A stretch of DNA of 64,000 nt from Vibrio albus (GCF_003144035.1 NZ_QFWT01000010.1:1-64000), one strand, 5' to 3'. Shown: positions 51,954-60,729, counted from the stretch's first letter. Notes: a model not told the origin generated them from the sequence alone. Numbers and translations are program-made.

Positions 51954-52247
51954 ATGGACATTCAAAAAATGCAAAGTAATGCTAATGATGTGTCTGAATT
52001 ACTAAAGACCATGGCACATCCGGAACGGTTAATGGTTCTTTGCCAACTTACGCAAGGCGAGGTTGGAGCCGGGAAGCTGCAAGAAGGCTCATCATTAAGT
52101 CAGTCTGCATTTTCTCAGCATCTGACGGTACTGAAAAAGCACGGCCTGGTAAAAGTTCGCAAAGAGTCACAACAAGTTTTTTATTCTTTGGCAGATCCTA
52201 GGGTAGCTTTGCTGCTCCAGAATCTACAAGCAACTTTTTGCACATAA
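51954..52247 (+). CDS. ArsR-family regulator, BigR/YgaV/SqrR persulfide-sensor type
   Basis: 97 residues from ATG 51954 (GAGGTG just upstream). Winged HTH: LLKTMAHPERLMVLCQL, then SLSQSAFSQHLTVLKKHGLVKVRKESQQVFYSL. Cys30 and Cys96 are the only Cys and lie 66 residues apart, the same separation I recall for the sulfide-sensing Cys pair of BigR. Such regulators form an intramolecular tetrasulfide on persulfide and leave DNA. It heads an operon with the sulfur-transport pair. Confidence 0.85.
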   Translation: MDIQKMQSNANDVSELLKTMAHPERLMVLCQLTQGEVGAGKLQEGSSLSQSAFSQHLTVLKKHGLVKVRKESQQVFYSLADPRVALLLQNLQATFCT

Positions 52248-52273
52248 ATTTTTAACTTTTATCTGAGGTACAA

Positions 52274-52693
52274 ATGAGCTTTGAAATTCCCTGGGAATCA
52301 CTGTTTGGAGGTGTGTTATTGGGGATATCAGCAACATTACTGCTGTTAATGAATGGCAAGATTGCTGGTATCAGTGGCGTATTAACCGGGTTATTGACTC
52401 CGAAGTCAAAAGACTACTCTTGGCGGTTATTATTCTTTGTCGGCATGATTTCCGGAGGTATGTTGGGCGCAACAGCGTTTGGTGCTCATATACCAACAGA
52501 GTTCGCAGCCAGTACAGGAATGGTCGCTTTAGCCGGATTATTGGTCGGTATAGGCACTAAATTGGGCAACGGATGTACCAGCGGGCATGGGATCTGCGGT
52601 ATTGGCCGTCTGTCTGTCCGTTCTATCGTCGCGACCTGTGTATTTATGCTGGTGGCTGCGTTGACTGTTTTTGTTCGTCTTTATCTGCTGTAA
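52274..52693 (+). CDS. pmpA: YeeE/YedE-family sulfur transporter subunit (PmpA-like)
   Basis: 139 residues with about four membrane segments. The family motif GIGTKLGNGCTSGHGICGIGRLS contains the conserved Cys of the thiosulfate/sulfur pathway. Half-size YeeE proteins work in pairs; the second half follows after 12 bp. Directly downstream of the persulfide-sensor regulator, which indicates handling of sulfide, persulfide or thiosulfate. Confidence 0.85.
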   Translation: MSFEIPWESLFGGVLLGISATLLLLMNGKIAGISGVLTGLLTPKSKDYSWRLLFFVGMISGGMLGATAFGAHIPTEFAASTGMVALAGLLVGIGTKLGNGCTSGHGICGIGRLSVRSIVATCVFMLVAALTVFVRLYLL

Positions 52694-52705
52694 TCCGGAG
52701 TATTT

Positions 52706-53179
52706 ATGTCACAATTTGTTTTGTTTCGTATGGTAGCACTGGCTGCAGGGCTGCTATTTGGTCTGGGGATGGCTGTGTCTGGCATGGTGGATCCCGCGAA
52801 TGTTATTGCGTTTCTGGATGTCGCCGGTCATTGGGCTCCGGATCTAGCGTTTGTAATGGGGGGGGCCCTGGCGGTGTTTATGCCCGCTTATTTTCTGGTT
52901 ATCAGGAAAAGAAAGGCACCGGTTGCTGCTGAAGAGTTTTGCCTGGCAAACAAAAAGACGCTTGATTTGCGTTTGATCAGCGGTGCTGCCATTTTTGGTA
53001 TCGGCTGGGGGCTGGTCGGCATTTGTCCCGGACCTGCGGTATCTTCGCTTGCAGCCGGAAATGGGGGCATCGTAATCTTTTTCGCTACTATGATGGTTGG
53101 GCTTGGTGGAACGAATATCCTGCTGAATATTAAGGGTAATCGTGTTCAGCAGGAAGAAGAAGCAACATCCAGTAGCTAA
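52706..53179 (+). CDS. pmpB: YeeE/YedE-family sulfur transporter subunit (PmpB-like)
   Basis: 157 residues, about four membrane segments. ALAAGLLFGLGMAVSGMVDPANV and the GWGLVGICPGPAVSSLAAGN motif with a conserved Cys are the second-half YeeE signature. It pairs with the preceding PmpA-like protein to make a full-length transporter. A polar Glu/Ser tail ends it. Stop-to-stop 10 bp from the convergent endonuclease-like gene. Confidence 0.85.
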   Translation: MSQFVLFRMVALAAGLLFGLGMAVSGMVDPANVIAFLDVAGHWAPDLAFVMGGALAVFMPAYFLVIRKRKAPVAAEEFCLANKKTLDLRLISGAAIFGIGWGLVGICPGPAVSSLAAGNGGIVIFFATMMVGLGGTNILLNIKGNRVQQEEEATSSS

Positions 53180-53189
53180 TAAACACACC

Positions 53190-54092
53190 CTAGTTATTAA
53201 CTTGTATAGTCAGGGGACAGTGATCACTTAGATGGTAATTCACTACTTGCTCAACCGGAAATACATACTGCTTCGGTTGAGCAAACATTAGGTCCCCGCT
53301 GACCACGATATGATCAATCAGGTTATGATATTGATAGGTACGCTTTGGACTTTGTTTTGAGCGTACCAGGCATTCGGATTCGGTACCTTTTGTTGCCAGC
53401 AGGATGTTTTCTTTAATCGGGCTGTTGGTTTTTTTCGTTAGTACCTGCCATAACCAGTCCCCGGAATAAGCCAGATTATGATTGAAGTCTCCCAGTATTA
53501 TAAAGCTTTGTCCCTGGGCCTGTCGGTCGATAATCCATTCGTTTAATTTCTCGCCTTGCTTTTTCAGCATGGTGCAGGAACGGCTGTTTTTATATTTCCC
53601 TCTGCAACCTGCTTTCAGATGGACCGAAAGCAGGTGAATAGCATGCTTTCCATCAAAATATATAATCACGTAACTGGCGAACCTCAGTTTATGTCTGGGG
53701 GATAAGGGAAGGTCTGCGGGATCGGTAACCTGCCATTTTGGTGCTATAGCGAATCCGGTAAATTGATTGATATCTTCAAATTGTAATTTACTGTTTATTA
53801 TTTTGTTACGGTCTGAAAGGTATATTTTGTATTTATTGTTAATAATGCTTTTTATCGCTGAAATATTATTAACTTCTTGAAACGCTAATATATCCGGCTG
53901 AATGAAATCAATGTGCTCGGCTAATTTAGTCAAGTCTTCCCGGCTTCTTTTACTTTCGGAAATGTTTTCCACAGGATTATTTGTTAACCACTCCAAATTC
54001 CAGGTTGTGAGTGAAATGACTTCCGAGCGGGTAAAATTTGGCCATGCTAGTGCAAGCATAAAAAGTGATATAAAGCACGTAAATTTTTTCAT
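53190..54092 (-). CDS. Secreted endonuclease/exonuclease/phosphatase-family protein
   Basis: 300 residues with a signal peptide (CFISLFMLALAWPNFTRS). EEP catalytic motifs in order: TTWNLEWL (Asn), LAFQEV (metal Glu), SVHLKAGC (His), ILGDFNH (Asp and Asn), HNLIDHIVVSGD and the final LSDHCPL (Asp-His). Metal-dependent phosphodiesterase activity on DNA, RNA or lipids in the periplasm or medium is expected; extracellular DNase is one option. It is a single gene, divergent from nrdD. Confidence 0.82.
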   Translation of the reverse strand: MKKFTCFISLFMLALAWPNFTRSEVISLTTWNLEWLTNNPVENISESKRSREDLTKLAEHIDFIQPDILAFQEVNNISAIKSIINNKYKIYLSDRNKIINSKLQFEDINQFTGFAIAPKWQVTDPADLPLSPRHKLRFASYVIIYFDGKHAIHLLSVHLKAGCRGKYKNSRSCTMLKKQGEKLNEWIIDRQAQGQSFIILGDFNHNLAYSGDWLWQVLTKKTNSPIKENILLATKGTESECLVRSKQSPKRTYQYHNLIDHIVVSGDLMFAQPKQYVFPVEQVVNYHLSDHCPLTIQVNN

Positions 54093-54256
54093 TAATTTAC
54101 CCCCACAAAAGTGAATCAGCCTCTAGCTACCATGGTATCAGGGAATCAGAAATTTCAAGCTAGTAATTCTCAAATTTTAATGATTTTTTTCTTTCTTTCA
54201 GTAGTGAGATCACATGCAGAAAGATCGGGTTGTTCTTGTCCGGCATGCTATGTTTA

Positions 54257-54270
54257 TTGATCTGGATCAT
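54257..54270 (+). promoter_or_regulatory. FNR site upstream of nrdD
   Basis: TTGATCTGGATCAT matches the FNR consensus TTGAT-N4-ATCAA at nine of ten fixed positions. A TTAAAT -10-like hexamer at 54293-54298 would place the start of transcription near 54305, so the site would be centred at about -41.5, the classic activating position for anaerobic induction. Confidence 0.68.
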
Positions 54271-54301
54271 TACTTTTAATTGGTGCTTTTCGTTAAATAC
54301 G

Positions 54302-54350
54302 CCACAATATCTTGTGTCAGTTAAATAATAAGAAGCCCTATATGGTGTGT
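54302..54350 (+). promoter_or_regulatory. Pair of NrdR boxes upstream of nrdD
   Basis: CCACAATATCTTGTGT (54302-54317) closely matches the NrdR box ACACWATATWTWGTGT; a weaker copy GCCCTATATGGTGTGT (54335-54350) starts 33 bp later, about three helical turns. The first box overlaps the inferred transcription start, fitting repression by NrdR-(d)ATP. Confidence 0.7.
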
Positions 54351-54392
54351 TTGTGGGTAAACCTGTGGATATGCTAAGGGTAAGGAGAAAAG

Positions 54393-56513
54393 GTGAAACC
54401 TGTTGTCATTAAGCGAGATGGCTCTCGCGCCCCATTTACTCGGGATCGCATTACCGCTGCAGTAGAAAGCGCATCAGATCATATTGACAGTGAAGTGTCA
54501 GCTTACGCAGAAAAAGTGGCAGAAGCCGTGGAGCTTCAGCTTGCTGACAGCGAAAATGTTGACATTCAGGAAATCCAGACATTAGTTGAAAATGAACTGA
54601 TGCAAGGGCCATATAAAGGACTGGCTCGTTCTTATATTGAATATCGCCATGACCGCGATATTGCCCGTGAGAAAAAAAGCGCATTAAGCAAAGAGATTCA
54701 GGGCTTAATAGAGCAAAGCAATGCTGATCTATTGAATGAAAATGCGAACAAAGATGGCAAGGTAATACCAACCCAGCGTGATTTACTTGCCGGTATTGTC
54801 GCAAAACATTATGCGAAAACTCATATTTTACCGAGAGATATTGTTAAAGCTCATGAGAGTGGTGATATTCACTACCATGACCTTGATTACGCGCCTTTCT
54901 TCCCGATGTTTAACTGCATGCTTATCGATTTGAAAGGCATGCTTACGCATGGATTCAAAATGGGTAATGCGGAAATTGATACGCCTAAATCAATTTCTAC
55001 CGCGACAGCGGTTACCGCTCAAATCATCGCTCAGGTGGCATCTCATATATACGGTGGTACGACTATAAACGGTATTGATGAAATTCTGGAGCCTTATGTT
55101 CTTTCCAGCTATGACAAGCATCTTGAAATTGCTCAAGAGTGGGATATTCATGATCCTAAGGCCTTTGCTCTTTCCCGCACAGAAAAAGAGTGTTTTGATG
55201 CGTTTCAGTCTCTGGAATATGAAGTGAATACTCTGCACACGGCAAATGGACAGACTCCGTTTGTTACATTTGGTTTCGGGTTGGGTACAAGCTGGGCTGC
55301 TAAGCTTATTCAGAAATCTATTTTACGAAACCGTATTGCTGGTCTGGGTAAAAATCATAAAACAGCCGTTTTCCCTAAGCTGGTATTTGCGATTCGTGAT
55401 GGCCTGAACCATAAGCCTTCCGATCCAAACTATGATGTGAAGCAACTGGCGTTGGAATGTGCTTCTAAGCGAATGTATCCGGATATTCTTAACTACGATA
55501 AAGTCGTTGAGGTAACAGGTTCCTTTAAAACGCCTATGGGGTGCCGTAGTTTCCTTAATCCTTATGAAGAGAACGGTGAACTGATACATGATGGCCGGAA
55601 TAACCTGGGTGTGGTGAGTCTTAACCTGCCACGTATTGCTCTTCAGGCGCAGGGCAGTGAATCCCAATTCTTCAAATTGCTGGATGAAAAGCTGTTGTTA
55701 GCGCGTAAGGCGCTGGAAACCCGTATCAGTCGTCTTGAAACAGTCAAAGCTCGTGTTGCTCCTATTCTGTATATGGAAGGAGCTTGTGGTGTTCGCCTTA
55801 AAGCTGATGATTCTGTGGCAGAAATTTTCAAAAATGGCCGGGCGTCTATTTCTCTTGGATACATCGGTGTCCACGAAACCATCAATGCGTTGTATGACAA
55901 CGCGTCGCACGTCTATGATTCTGGTAAATTAAGTGAGAAAGCGGTCGAGATTATTGGCCGCCTGAAAAAAGCGGTCGATCAGTGGGCAGAAGAAACCGGT
56001 TATGCTTTCAGCCTGTATGGTACGCCTAGTGAAAACCTGTGTAACCGTTTCTGTCGTATTGATGCGAAAGATTTTGGTGTCATTGATGGTGTCACGGACA
56101 AAGGCTATTACACCAACAGTTTCCACCTGGACGTTGAAAAGAAAGTGAACCCTTATGATAAAATTGATTTCGAGATGCCTTATCCGAAATTGTCCAGTGG
56201 TGGCTTTATCTGTTACGGTGAATTCCCCAATATGCAGCGTAATATTGAAGCTCTGGAAAATGTCTGGGATTACAGTTACAGCCGGGTACCGTACTACGGA
56301 ACGAATACGCCAATAGATGAATGTTACGATTGTGGATATACCGGTGAGTTCGAATGTACCAGCAAGGGCTTTACTTGTCCGAAATGTGGTAATCATGATT
56401 CAACAAGAGTATCGGTTACCCGTCGTGTCTGTGGTTACTTAGGCAGTCCTGATGCAAGACCATTCAACCTTGGCAAGCAGGAAGAAGTGAAGCGCCGCAT
56501 TAAGCACCTTTAA
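54393..56513 (+). CDS. nrdD: Anaerobic ribonucleoside-triphosphate reductase (NrdD)
   Basis: 706 residues from GTG 54393 (AAGGAG upstream). An N-terminal ATP-cone (KPVVIKRDGSRAPFTRDRI) gives allosteric control; the catalytic barrel follows; the C-terminus has four zinc-binding Cys (CYDCG and CPKCG) and the glycyl-radical loop RRVCGYLGSP with Gly near 681. It reduces NTPs to dNTPs without oxygen, using formate, and must be activated by NrdG. Regulation by FNR and NrdR is supported by sites upstream. Confidence 0.96.
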   Translation: MKPVVIKRDGSRAPFTRDRITAAVESASDHIDSEVSAYAEKVAEAVELQLADSENVDIQEIQTLVENELMQGPYKGLARSYIEYRHDRDIAREKKSALSKEIQGLIEQSNADLLNENANKDGKVIPTQRDLLAGIVAKHYAKTHILPRDIVKAHESGDIHYHDLDYAPFFPMFNCMLIDLKGMLTHGFKMGNAEIDTPKSISTATAVTAQIIAQVASHIYGGTTINGIDEILEPYVLSSYDKHLEIAQEWDIHDPKAFALSRTEKECFDAFQSLEYEVNTLHTANGQTPFVTFGFGLGTSWAAKLIQKSILRNRIAGLGKNHKTAVFPKLVFAIRDGLNHKPSDPNYDVKQLALECASKRMYPDILNYDKVVEVTGSFKTPMGCRSFLNPYEENGELIHDGRNNLGVVSLNLPRIALQAQGSESQFFKLLDEKLLLARKALETRISRLETVKARVAPILYMEGACGVRLKADDSVAEIFKNGRASISLGYIGVHETINALYDNASHVYDSGKLSEKAVEIIGRLKKAVDQWAEETGYAFSLYGTPSENLCNRFCRIDAKDFGVIDGVTDKGYYTNSFHLDVEKKVNPYDKIDFEMPYPKLSSGGFICYGEFPNMQRNIEALENVWDYSYSRVPYYGTNTPIDECYDCGYTGEFECTSKGFTCPKCGNHDSTRVSVTRRVCGYLGSPDARPFNLGKQEEVKRRIKHL

Positions 56514-56532
56514 CGTTTCCAGTAGTGATGAA

Positions 56533-56558
56533 ATACTCCTCCGAACACGGGGGAGTAT
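56533..56558 (+). other. Ten-bp hairpin between nrdD and nrdG
   Basis: ATACTCCTCC (56533-56542) pairs with GGGGGAGTAT (56549-56558), with one wobble, around a six-base loop. No U-run follows, so it may reduce nrdG expression relative to nrdD or stabilise the nrdD message. Confidence 0.55.
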
Positions 56559-56604
56559 AGCCTCACTTTCATATTGTACCTCCTTGATTTCACATGTGAA
56601 TGTT

Positions 56605-57075
56605 ATGAATTATAGCCAGTACTATCCAATTGACGTTGTTAATGGCCCGGGAACTCGTTGTGCCCTGTTTGTGTCAGGATGTATTCACCAGTGCCGTGGC
56701 TGCTATAACAAATCGACCTGGTCTCCGACATCCGGCCTTACTTTTACGCAGGAAATGGAAGATCAAATCATCAGTGATTTGAACGACTCCAGAATCAAGC
56801 GAAGGGGACTGAGCCTGTCCGGTGGTGATCCTCTTCACCCGGCTAATATTTCTGCTATTCTTAAGCTATGTCAGCGAGTACGTTCAGAGTGCCCGGGCAA
56901 AGATATCTGGATGTGGACCGGATATCTATTCTCAGAACTTACGTCTGAACAGAACGAGGTTGTTCAGTATATTGATGTGCTTATTGATGGAAAATTCGAA
57001 CAAGATCTGGCAGACCCAAGTCTTGATTGGAGAGGAAGCTCTAACCAGGTGATCCACTATCTGACAGCAGAATAA
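56605..57075 (+). CDS. nrdG: NrdG, radical-SAM activase of anaerobic RNR
   Basis: 156 residues from ATG 56605 (MNYSQYYPIDVVNGPGTRC, the usual NrdG N-terminus); an upstream TTG 56584 would add seven residues. The radical-SAM cluster motif is C-x3-C-x2-C in CIHQCRGCYNKSTW; GLSLSGGDPLHP is the SAM-binding GGE-like strand. It uses reduced flavodoxin and SAM to create the glycyl radical on NrdD. 91 bp after nrdD. Confidence 0.94.
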   Translation: MNYSQYYPIDVVNGPGTRCALFVSGCIHQCRGCYNKSTWSPTSGLTFTQEMEDQIISDLNDSRIKRRGLSLSGGDPLHPANISAILKLCQRVRSECPGKDIWMWTGYLFSELTSEQNEVVQYIDVLIDGKFEQDLADPSLDWRGSSNQVIHYLTAE

Positions 57076-57107
57076 TAAACTGCTTTGGATTTTTATATAC
57101 TAGTGAT

Positions 57108-57148
57108 AACGTGACAATATCTCCGTATTTTCAAAGGATTGTCACGTT
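57108..57148 (+). promoter_or_regulatory. Perfect 11-bp inverted repeat just before the aminotransferase start
   Basis: AACGTGACAAT (57108-57118) and ATTGTCACGTT (57138-57148) enclose 19 bases that contain the likely ribosome site (AAAGG, 57133-57137). The right arm ends one base before ATG 57150. It could act as an operator below a TATACT -10-like box (57095-57100) or as an RNA hairpin that frames the ribosome site. Confidence 0.6.
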
Positions 57149-57149
57149 A

Positions 57150-58334
57150 ATGTTCTCCCACTTACCAACCCCTCACACTGATCCGATTCTGTCTCTTTCC
57201 GCTCTATACCGGGATGACCCACGTAAAGAAAAAGTGGATTTAGGTATCGGCGTATACCGCAATAGCCAAGGGGTGACCCCGATTATGCGGGCTGTTAAAG
57301 CCGCTCAGGTTCAACAGACCGAAACCCAGGATACCAAAGTGTATATCGGGCTTTCTGGCCGGGAAGAGTTTAACCAGAACATGGTTAAACTTGTGCTTGA
57401 AGGTACATCGGCGATGGATCGTGTTTCTGCCATACAGACCCCGGGTGCCAGTGGTGCTCTGAGAATGCTCGGCGATCTTATTAAAGTGGCTCAACCTGAT
57501 ACCACAGTATGGCTGAGTAATCCTAGTTATGTTAACCATAGGCCGGTAATGGAAGCAGCAGGACTTAAGGTCAGACTTTACCGGTACTTCAGTACGGAGA
57601 CCAAGCAAGTTGATACGGCTGCAATGCTGGACGATCTTGCTAAAGCCGGGCCTAACGATGTTGTCTTGTTGCACGGCTGTTGTCATAACCCTACAGGGGC
57701 TGATATTGATTTTCCTGCATGGAAGGCGATCACCGAACTGGCTCAAAAAAATGGATTTATTCCTTTTATAGATATCGCTTATCAAGGCTTTGGTGACGGG
57801 CTTGAGGAAGATGCCAAAGGAGTAAGGCATATGGCTGATAACCTCGATGAGGTCATGATTACGACGTCATGCTCTAAAAATTTTGGCCTATATCGTGAAA
57901 GAACTGGTGCCGCGATTGTTGTGGGTAAAAACACGAAAGATGTGACGAATGCAAAAGGTAAGTTACTTCAGTTAGCTCGTGCGACCTACACCATGCCACC
58001 TGATCACGGGGCTGCGTTAGTTCAGACCGTTCTTGACGACGCTAATCTAACAGCCATGTGGAAAGAAGAATTAAACGAAATGCGGATGCGTCTGGTGGGT
58101 CTTCGTCATACATTGTGTGCGGAATTGCGTTCAGTTCACAAAAGCCAACAATTTGATTTTATTGAAAGTCACAAAGGTATGTTTACTGTGCTAGGATTTT
58201 CTGAGAGTCAGATGATTCAGCTGCGGGAACAATTTGGTGTTTATGGCGTAGGGGATGGCAGGATTAACATCGCCGGATTAAAAGAATCAGATATCCTATA
58301 TGTTGCTAATGCAATCAGTACCATCGCAGGCTGA
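57150..58334 (+). CDS. Aromatic amino acid/aspartate aminotransferase (class I)
   Basis: 394 residues from ATG 57150 (MFSHLPTPHTDPILSLSALYRDDPR); an in-frame GTG at 57111 lies inside an inverted repeat and adds an atypical leader. PLP-enzyme landmarks: LGIGVYRN, TPGASGALR, LSNPSYVNH, HGCCHNPTGAD, PFIDIAYQGFGDG, the PLP Lys in TSCSKNFGLYRERTG, and the C-terminal RINIAGL Arg. It transfers amino groups between aspartate or aromatic amino acids and 2-oxoglutarate; TyrB versus AspC cannot be settled by eye. Confidence 0.9.
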   Translation: MFSHLPTPHTDPILSLSALYRDDPRKEKVDLGIGVYRNSQGVTPIMRAVKAAQVQQTETQDTKVYIGLSGREEFNQNMVKLVLEGTSAMDRVSAIQTPGASGALRMLGDLIKVAQPDTTVWLSNPSYVNHRPVMEAAGLKVRLYRYFSTETKQVDTAAMLDDLAKAGPNDVVLLHGCCHNPTGADIDFPAWKAITELAQKNGFIPFIDIAYQGFGDGLEEDAKGVRHMADNLDEVMITTSCSKNFGLYRERTGAAIVVGKNTKDVTNAKGKLLQLARATYTMPPDHGAALVQTVLDDANLTAMWKEELNEMRMRLVGLRHTLCAELRSVHKSQQFDFIESHKGMFTVLGFSESQMIQLREQFGVYGVGDGRINIAGLKESDILYVANAISTIAG

Positions 58335-58361
58335 TCATTATTGCATTTATCAGGGGGCCAA

Positions 58362-59162
58362 GTGGGGCATTTAAAATCGCTTTTGTCTGTTTTTTGTATA
58401 ACAGGGTTGGTTGCCTGTGGGTCGCCAACCACTCTTTCCGACAATAATTCAGAAATAGATAATAAAGAGCCTTTAGAAGGCCCGCTGACCGCCAGTGAAC
58501 TTGCGGAAGTGGCTGATCTCCAGATGGTTGAGCAAAAGCATCCGGACGTTCAGGAGCCTGTGGTTGAGGTTACTCCAAAAAGAGCAGAGACTGATCCCGG
58601 TATCAATAATCAGGAAGTCACACGGCTCGATGAGCCGGTAGCAGAGTTAATCTCAGACACTCAAGATGTTGAAAAAGCTGAGATGGCTGAGTCAGTTCAG
58701 CAGACTATTGTGTCTCAGCCACTTTCAGATGCTGAGGAATCTGCCCCCTCTGTTGTCGTCAGTGTCCAAGATAATCAATATCTGTTTGGCTCACAGGAGT
58801 GGGCCTATTTACCGGGTGTCAGTAAGAGCTTTGTCGCGGAAGTTAACCCGGATATTGACCTGTCCCTCATTCACGTGACGGACATGAATATTTTTGAGCG
58901 TAATGGCAAGGAATGGGTAACGTTTAGCCTGGGCAATGAGACGGGTGATAAACAAAGCGAGATGAATTTGCCTGTCACTGTCTGGTTAGAAAAAAGACCC
59001 GTTGTGGCGACCTGGGTTCAGGTTGGTGAGTTAACAGACCGCATTAATTTTGTTTTAATGAAAAAGCTGTCGGCAGAAGAAGTTCTGGTGCTTGGGAAAA
59101 ACTTTTTTAATGACAAGGTCGTCGTCGATCCCGGCAGGCAGTATATTCAGACCAAAAAGTAA
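58362..59162 (+). CDS. Lipoprotein of unknown function
   Basis: 266 residues from GTG 58362 (AGGGGG upstream); TTG 58341 would add seven. A lipoprotein signal ends in LVACGS, so the mature protein is lipid-anchored at Cys. A long acidic Glu/Val/Pro-rich stretch (about residues 25-135) is probably unstructured and leads to a C-terminal domain of about 130 residues (YLFGSQEWAYLPGV onward). I do not recognise the domain. The spacer may let it reach across the periplasm. It is followed by a terminator. Confidence 0.72.
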   Translation: MGHLKSLLSVFCITGLVACGSPTTLSDNNSEIDNKEPLEGPLTASELAEVADLQMVEQKHPDVQEPVVEVTPKRAETDPGINNQEVTRLDEPVAELISDTQDVEKAEMAESVQQTIVSQPLSDAEESAPSVVVSVQDNQYLFGSQEWAYLPGVSKSFVAEVNPDIDLSLIHVTDMNIFERNGKEWVTFSLGNETGDKQSEMNLPVTVWLEKRPVVATWVQVGELTDRINFVLMKKLSAEEVLVLGKNFFNDKVVVDPGRQYIQTKK

Positions 59163-59189
59163 TCTTTCCGGGGAAGGAAGGGCATGTAT

Positions 59190-59212
59190 AAAGCGGACTG
59201 TTTGTCCGCTTT
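59190..59212 (+). terminator. Terminator of the lipoprotein gene
   Basis: AAAGCGGAC (59190-59198) pairs perfectly with GTCCGCTTT (59204-59212); ATTGTTTG follows. Confidence 0.72.
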
Positions 59213-59219
59213 ATTGTTT

Positions 59220-59257
59220 GGCTGTAAATAGTATTCTCTGAGGCTATAAATAGTATT
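59220..59257. repeat. 22-bp-period tandem repeat at the end of the DUF2238 gene
   Basis: GGCTGTAAATAGTATT (59220-59235) recurs with one change as GGCTATAAATAGTATT (59242-59257), reaching into the stop codon of the minus-strand gene. Confidence 0.6.
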
Positions 59258-59882
59258 ACGGACGCCTGTTTTGGTAGTGAAATAAGAGCAGTGAAGTTAT
59301 TGCTCCCAAAGTGTCACAAAGCATGTCTTTTTGCGCATCCCAGATGTCACCCTGCGAACCTAAAAAGGCAATCCCTTCTTCACCACCGGCAAGCTCGGCA
59401 TACCACCATTCAATAATCTCATACCCGGCAGCAAGACTCATGATAGCGAATAACCCAAACAGCGTAGCAATAGTTTTACCGCTATCGCATTTCCGGAAAA
59501 GAAATTCAGCAATAGGGTAAGCATAAAATCCGATAGAATAGTGAGCAACACGGTCATATTGATTCCGTTCAGAGCCTATAAGATGGTTAAACCAGTCAAA
59601 AGGGACCTCAGCGAAGGTATATTTCGCGCCAATGGTATGCATCAATAACCAGACAAACATCAGTGCATAAGCGGTACGACTGAACGAAAAGTGACGGGAA
59701 ATTAAAATAATACATAGGATCCCGATTAACACGGGTATGATTTCGGCCACCCACACTGCCCAGGAGTGCGGGTCAATAGTTGAAAAGATAAATACACCGA
59801 TAAAAAGACAAAACAGGCTTTTGAAGGTTTTGTTATTGAATGCATGATACGCATTTAGATAAGTAATAAGGCTTGGTGACAT
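59256..59882 (-). CDS. yjdF: DUF2238-family membrane protein (YjdF)
   Basis: 208 residues, about six membrane segments. The family blocks are present: LMHTIGAKYTFAEVPFDW, NQYDRVAHYSIGFYAYPIAEFLFR, AAGYEIIEWWYAELAGGEEGIAFLGSQGDIWDAQKDMLCDTLGA. The function of YjdF is not known; conserved His, Glu and Asp in the membrane suggest metal or substrate binding. It is a single gene. Confidence 0.87.
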   Translation of the reverse strand: MSPSLITYLNAYHAFNNKTFKSLFCLFIGVFIFSTIDPHSWAVWVAEIIPVLIGILCIILISRHFSFSRTAYALMFVWLLMHTIGAKYTFAEVPFDWFNHLIGSERNQYDRVAHYSIGFYAYPIAEFLFRKCDSGKTIATLFGLFAIMSLAAGYEIIEWWYAELAGGEEGIAFLGSQGDIWDAQKDMLCDTLGAITSLLLFHYQNRRP

Positions 59883-59976
59883 GGATACAGATACCTCCGA
59901 AGAATGGCTATGTTTTCAGCTGGTTGTATAATCACATATAATTGAACGCCGTTCAATTGTTGGCAGATACATCACT

Positions 59977-60723
59977 TTGTACATTCATGATCTTAGTCCA
60001 CTTACCGAAAGAAATAGAGTTGAATCAGTCAAATATTCGAGTAGAGTATTAATAACTAAACAGAAGATAATGAAGCTGACGCGACGCTCAATGAGTTCAT
60101 CCACTAATCTTGCAGAACAACAATTCACCGATATAGAGAATCCTCTTCTCTGGCCTATTCTGGATATCCTGCGCAAGCAGAATATTGGCTGGAAAGTTCA
60201 TACTCTTGCTTCCCGCCTGTCTGAACTGAATATATTGCCCACTCTGGATATCTCACCGGACAAGGATTTATTTAAACGCAACTTTTTGATTATGAATGCG
60301 TTATATCAATTGCAGGACACGTTATCTCCGAATAGCTGGATACAGGTTCAGGCAATGGATATACGGCTGTTGGGGCGTGTAAATAATGCCGGTTTCGCCA
60401 TAGATCTTGAGGATCCTCTCAGAGAATATTATACCGACTGGACAAACTACGAAGCAGAAGAAGGGGAAGTGAAACGTTTGCTGAACGAGTTCTGGACCCG
60501 CTACCGCAATTTTGTCGGAGATATTCAGGGGGACATAAGCCGGAAACAGGCATTACGTTTGTTTGAACTGCCTGCTGACGCTACTCAAAAAGACATTCGT
60601 AAGCGCTGGCGTAAACTGGCTCTGAAATGGCATCCAGACAGAGATAATGGTAACGCCGATAAATTCAGGGTGTTATGTAAGGCGTGGAATGTTCTCAGAG
60701 AGAAAGACTTTACCACGCCTTAA
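59977..60723 (+). CDS. DnaJ-related protein with C-terminal J-domain
   Basis: Up to 248 residues; family similarity begins near residue 45 (NPLLWPILDILRKQNIGWKVHTLASRL), so the start may be ATG 60067 or 60091. The N-terminal DNAJ-related domain is followed by a linker and a J-domain (about 190-245) with RKRWRKLALKWHPDRDNG, containing the HPD that stimulates DnaK ATPase. The J-domain at the C-terminus is the reverse of classic DnaJ. Client proteins unknown. Convergent with the ABC-class ATPase gene, stop-to-stop 6 bp. Confidence 0.83.
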   Translation: MYIHDLSPLTERNRVESVKYSSRVLITKQKIMKLTRRSMSSSTNLAEQQFTDIENPLLWPILDILRKQNIGWKVHTLASRLSELNILPTLDISPDKDLFKRNFLIMNALYQLQDTLSPNSWIQVQAMDIRLLGRVNNAGFAIDLEDPLREYYTDWTNYEAEEGEVKRLLNEFWTRYRNFVGDIQGDISRKQALRLFELPADATQKDIRKRWRKLALKWHPDRDNGNADKFRVLCKAWNVLREKDFTTP

Positions 60724-60729
60724 ATCGGT

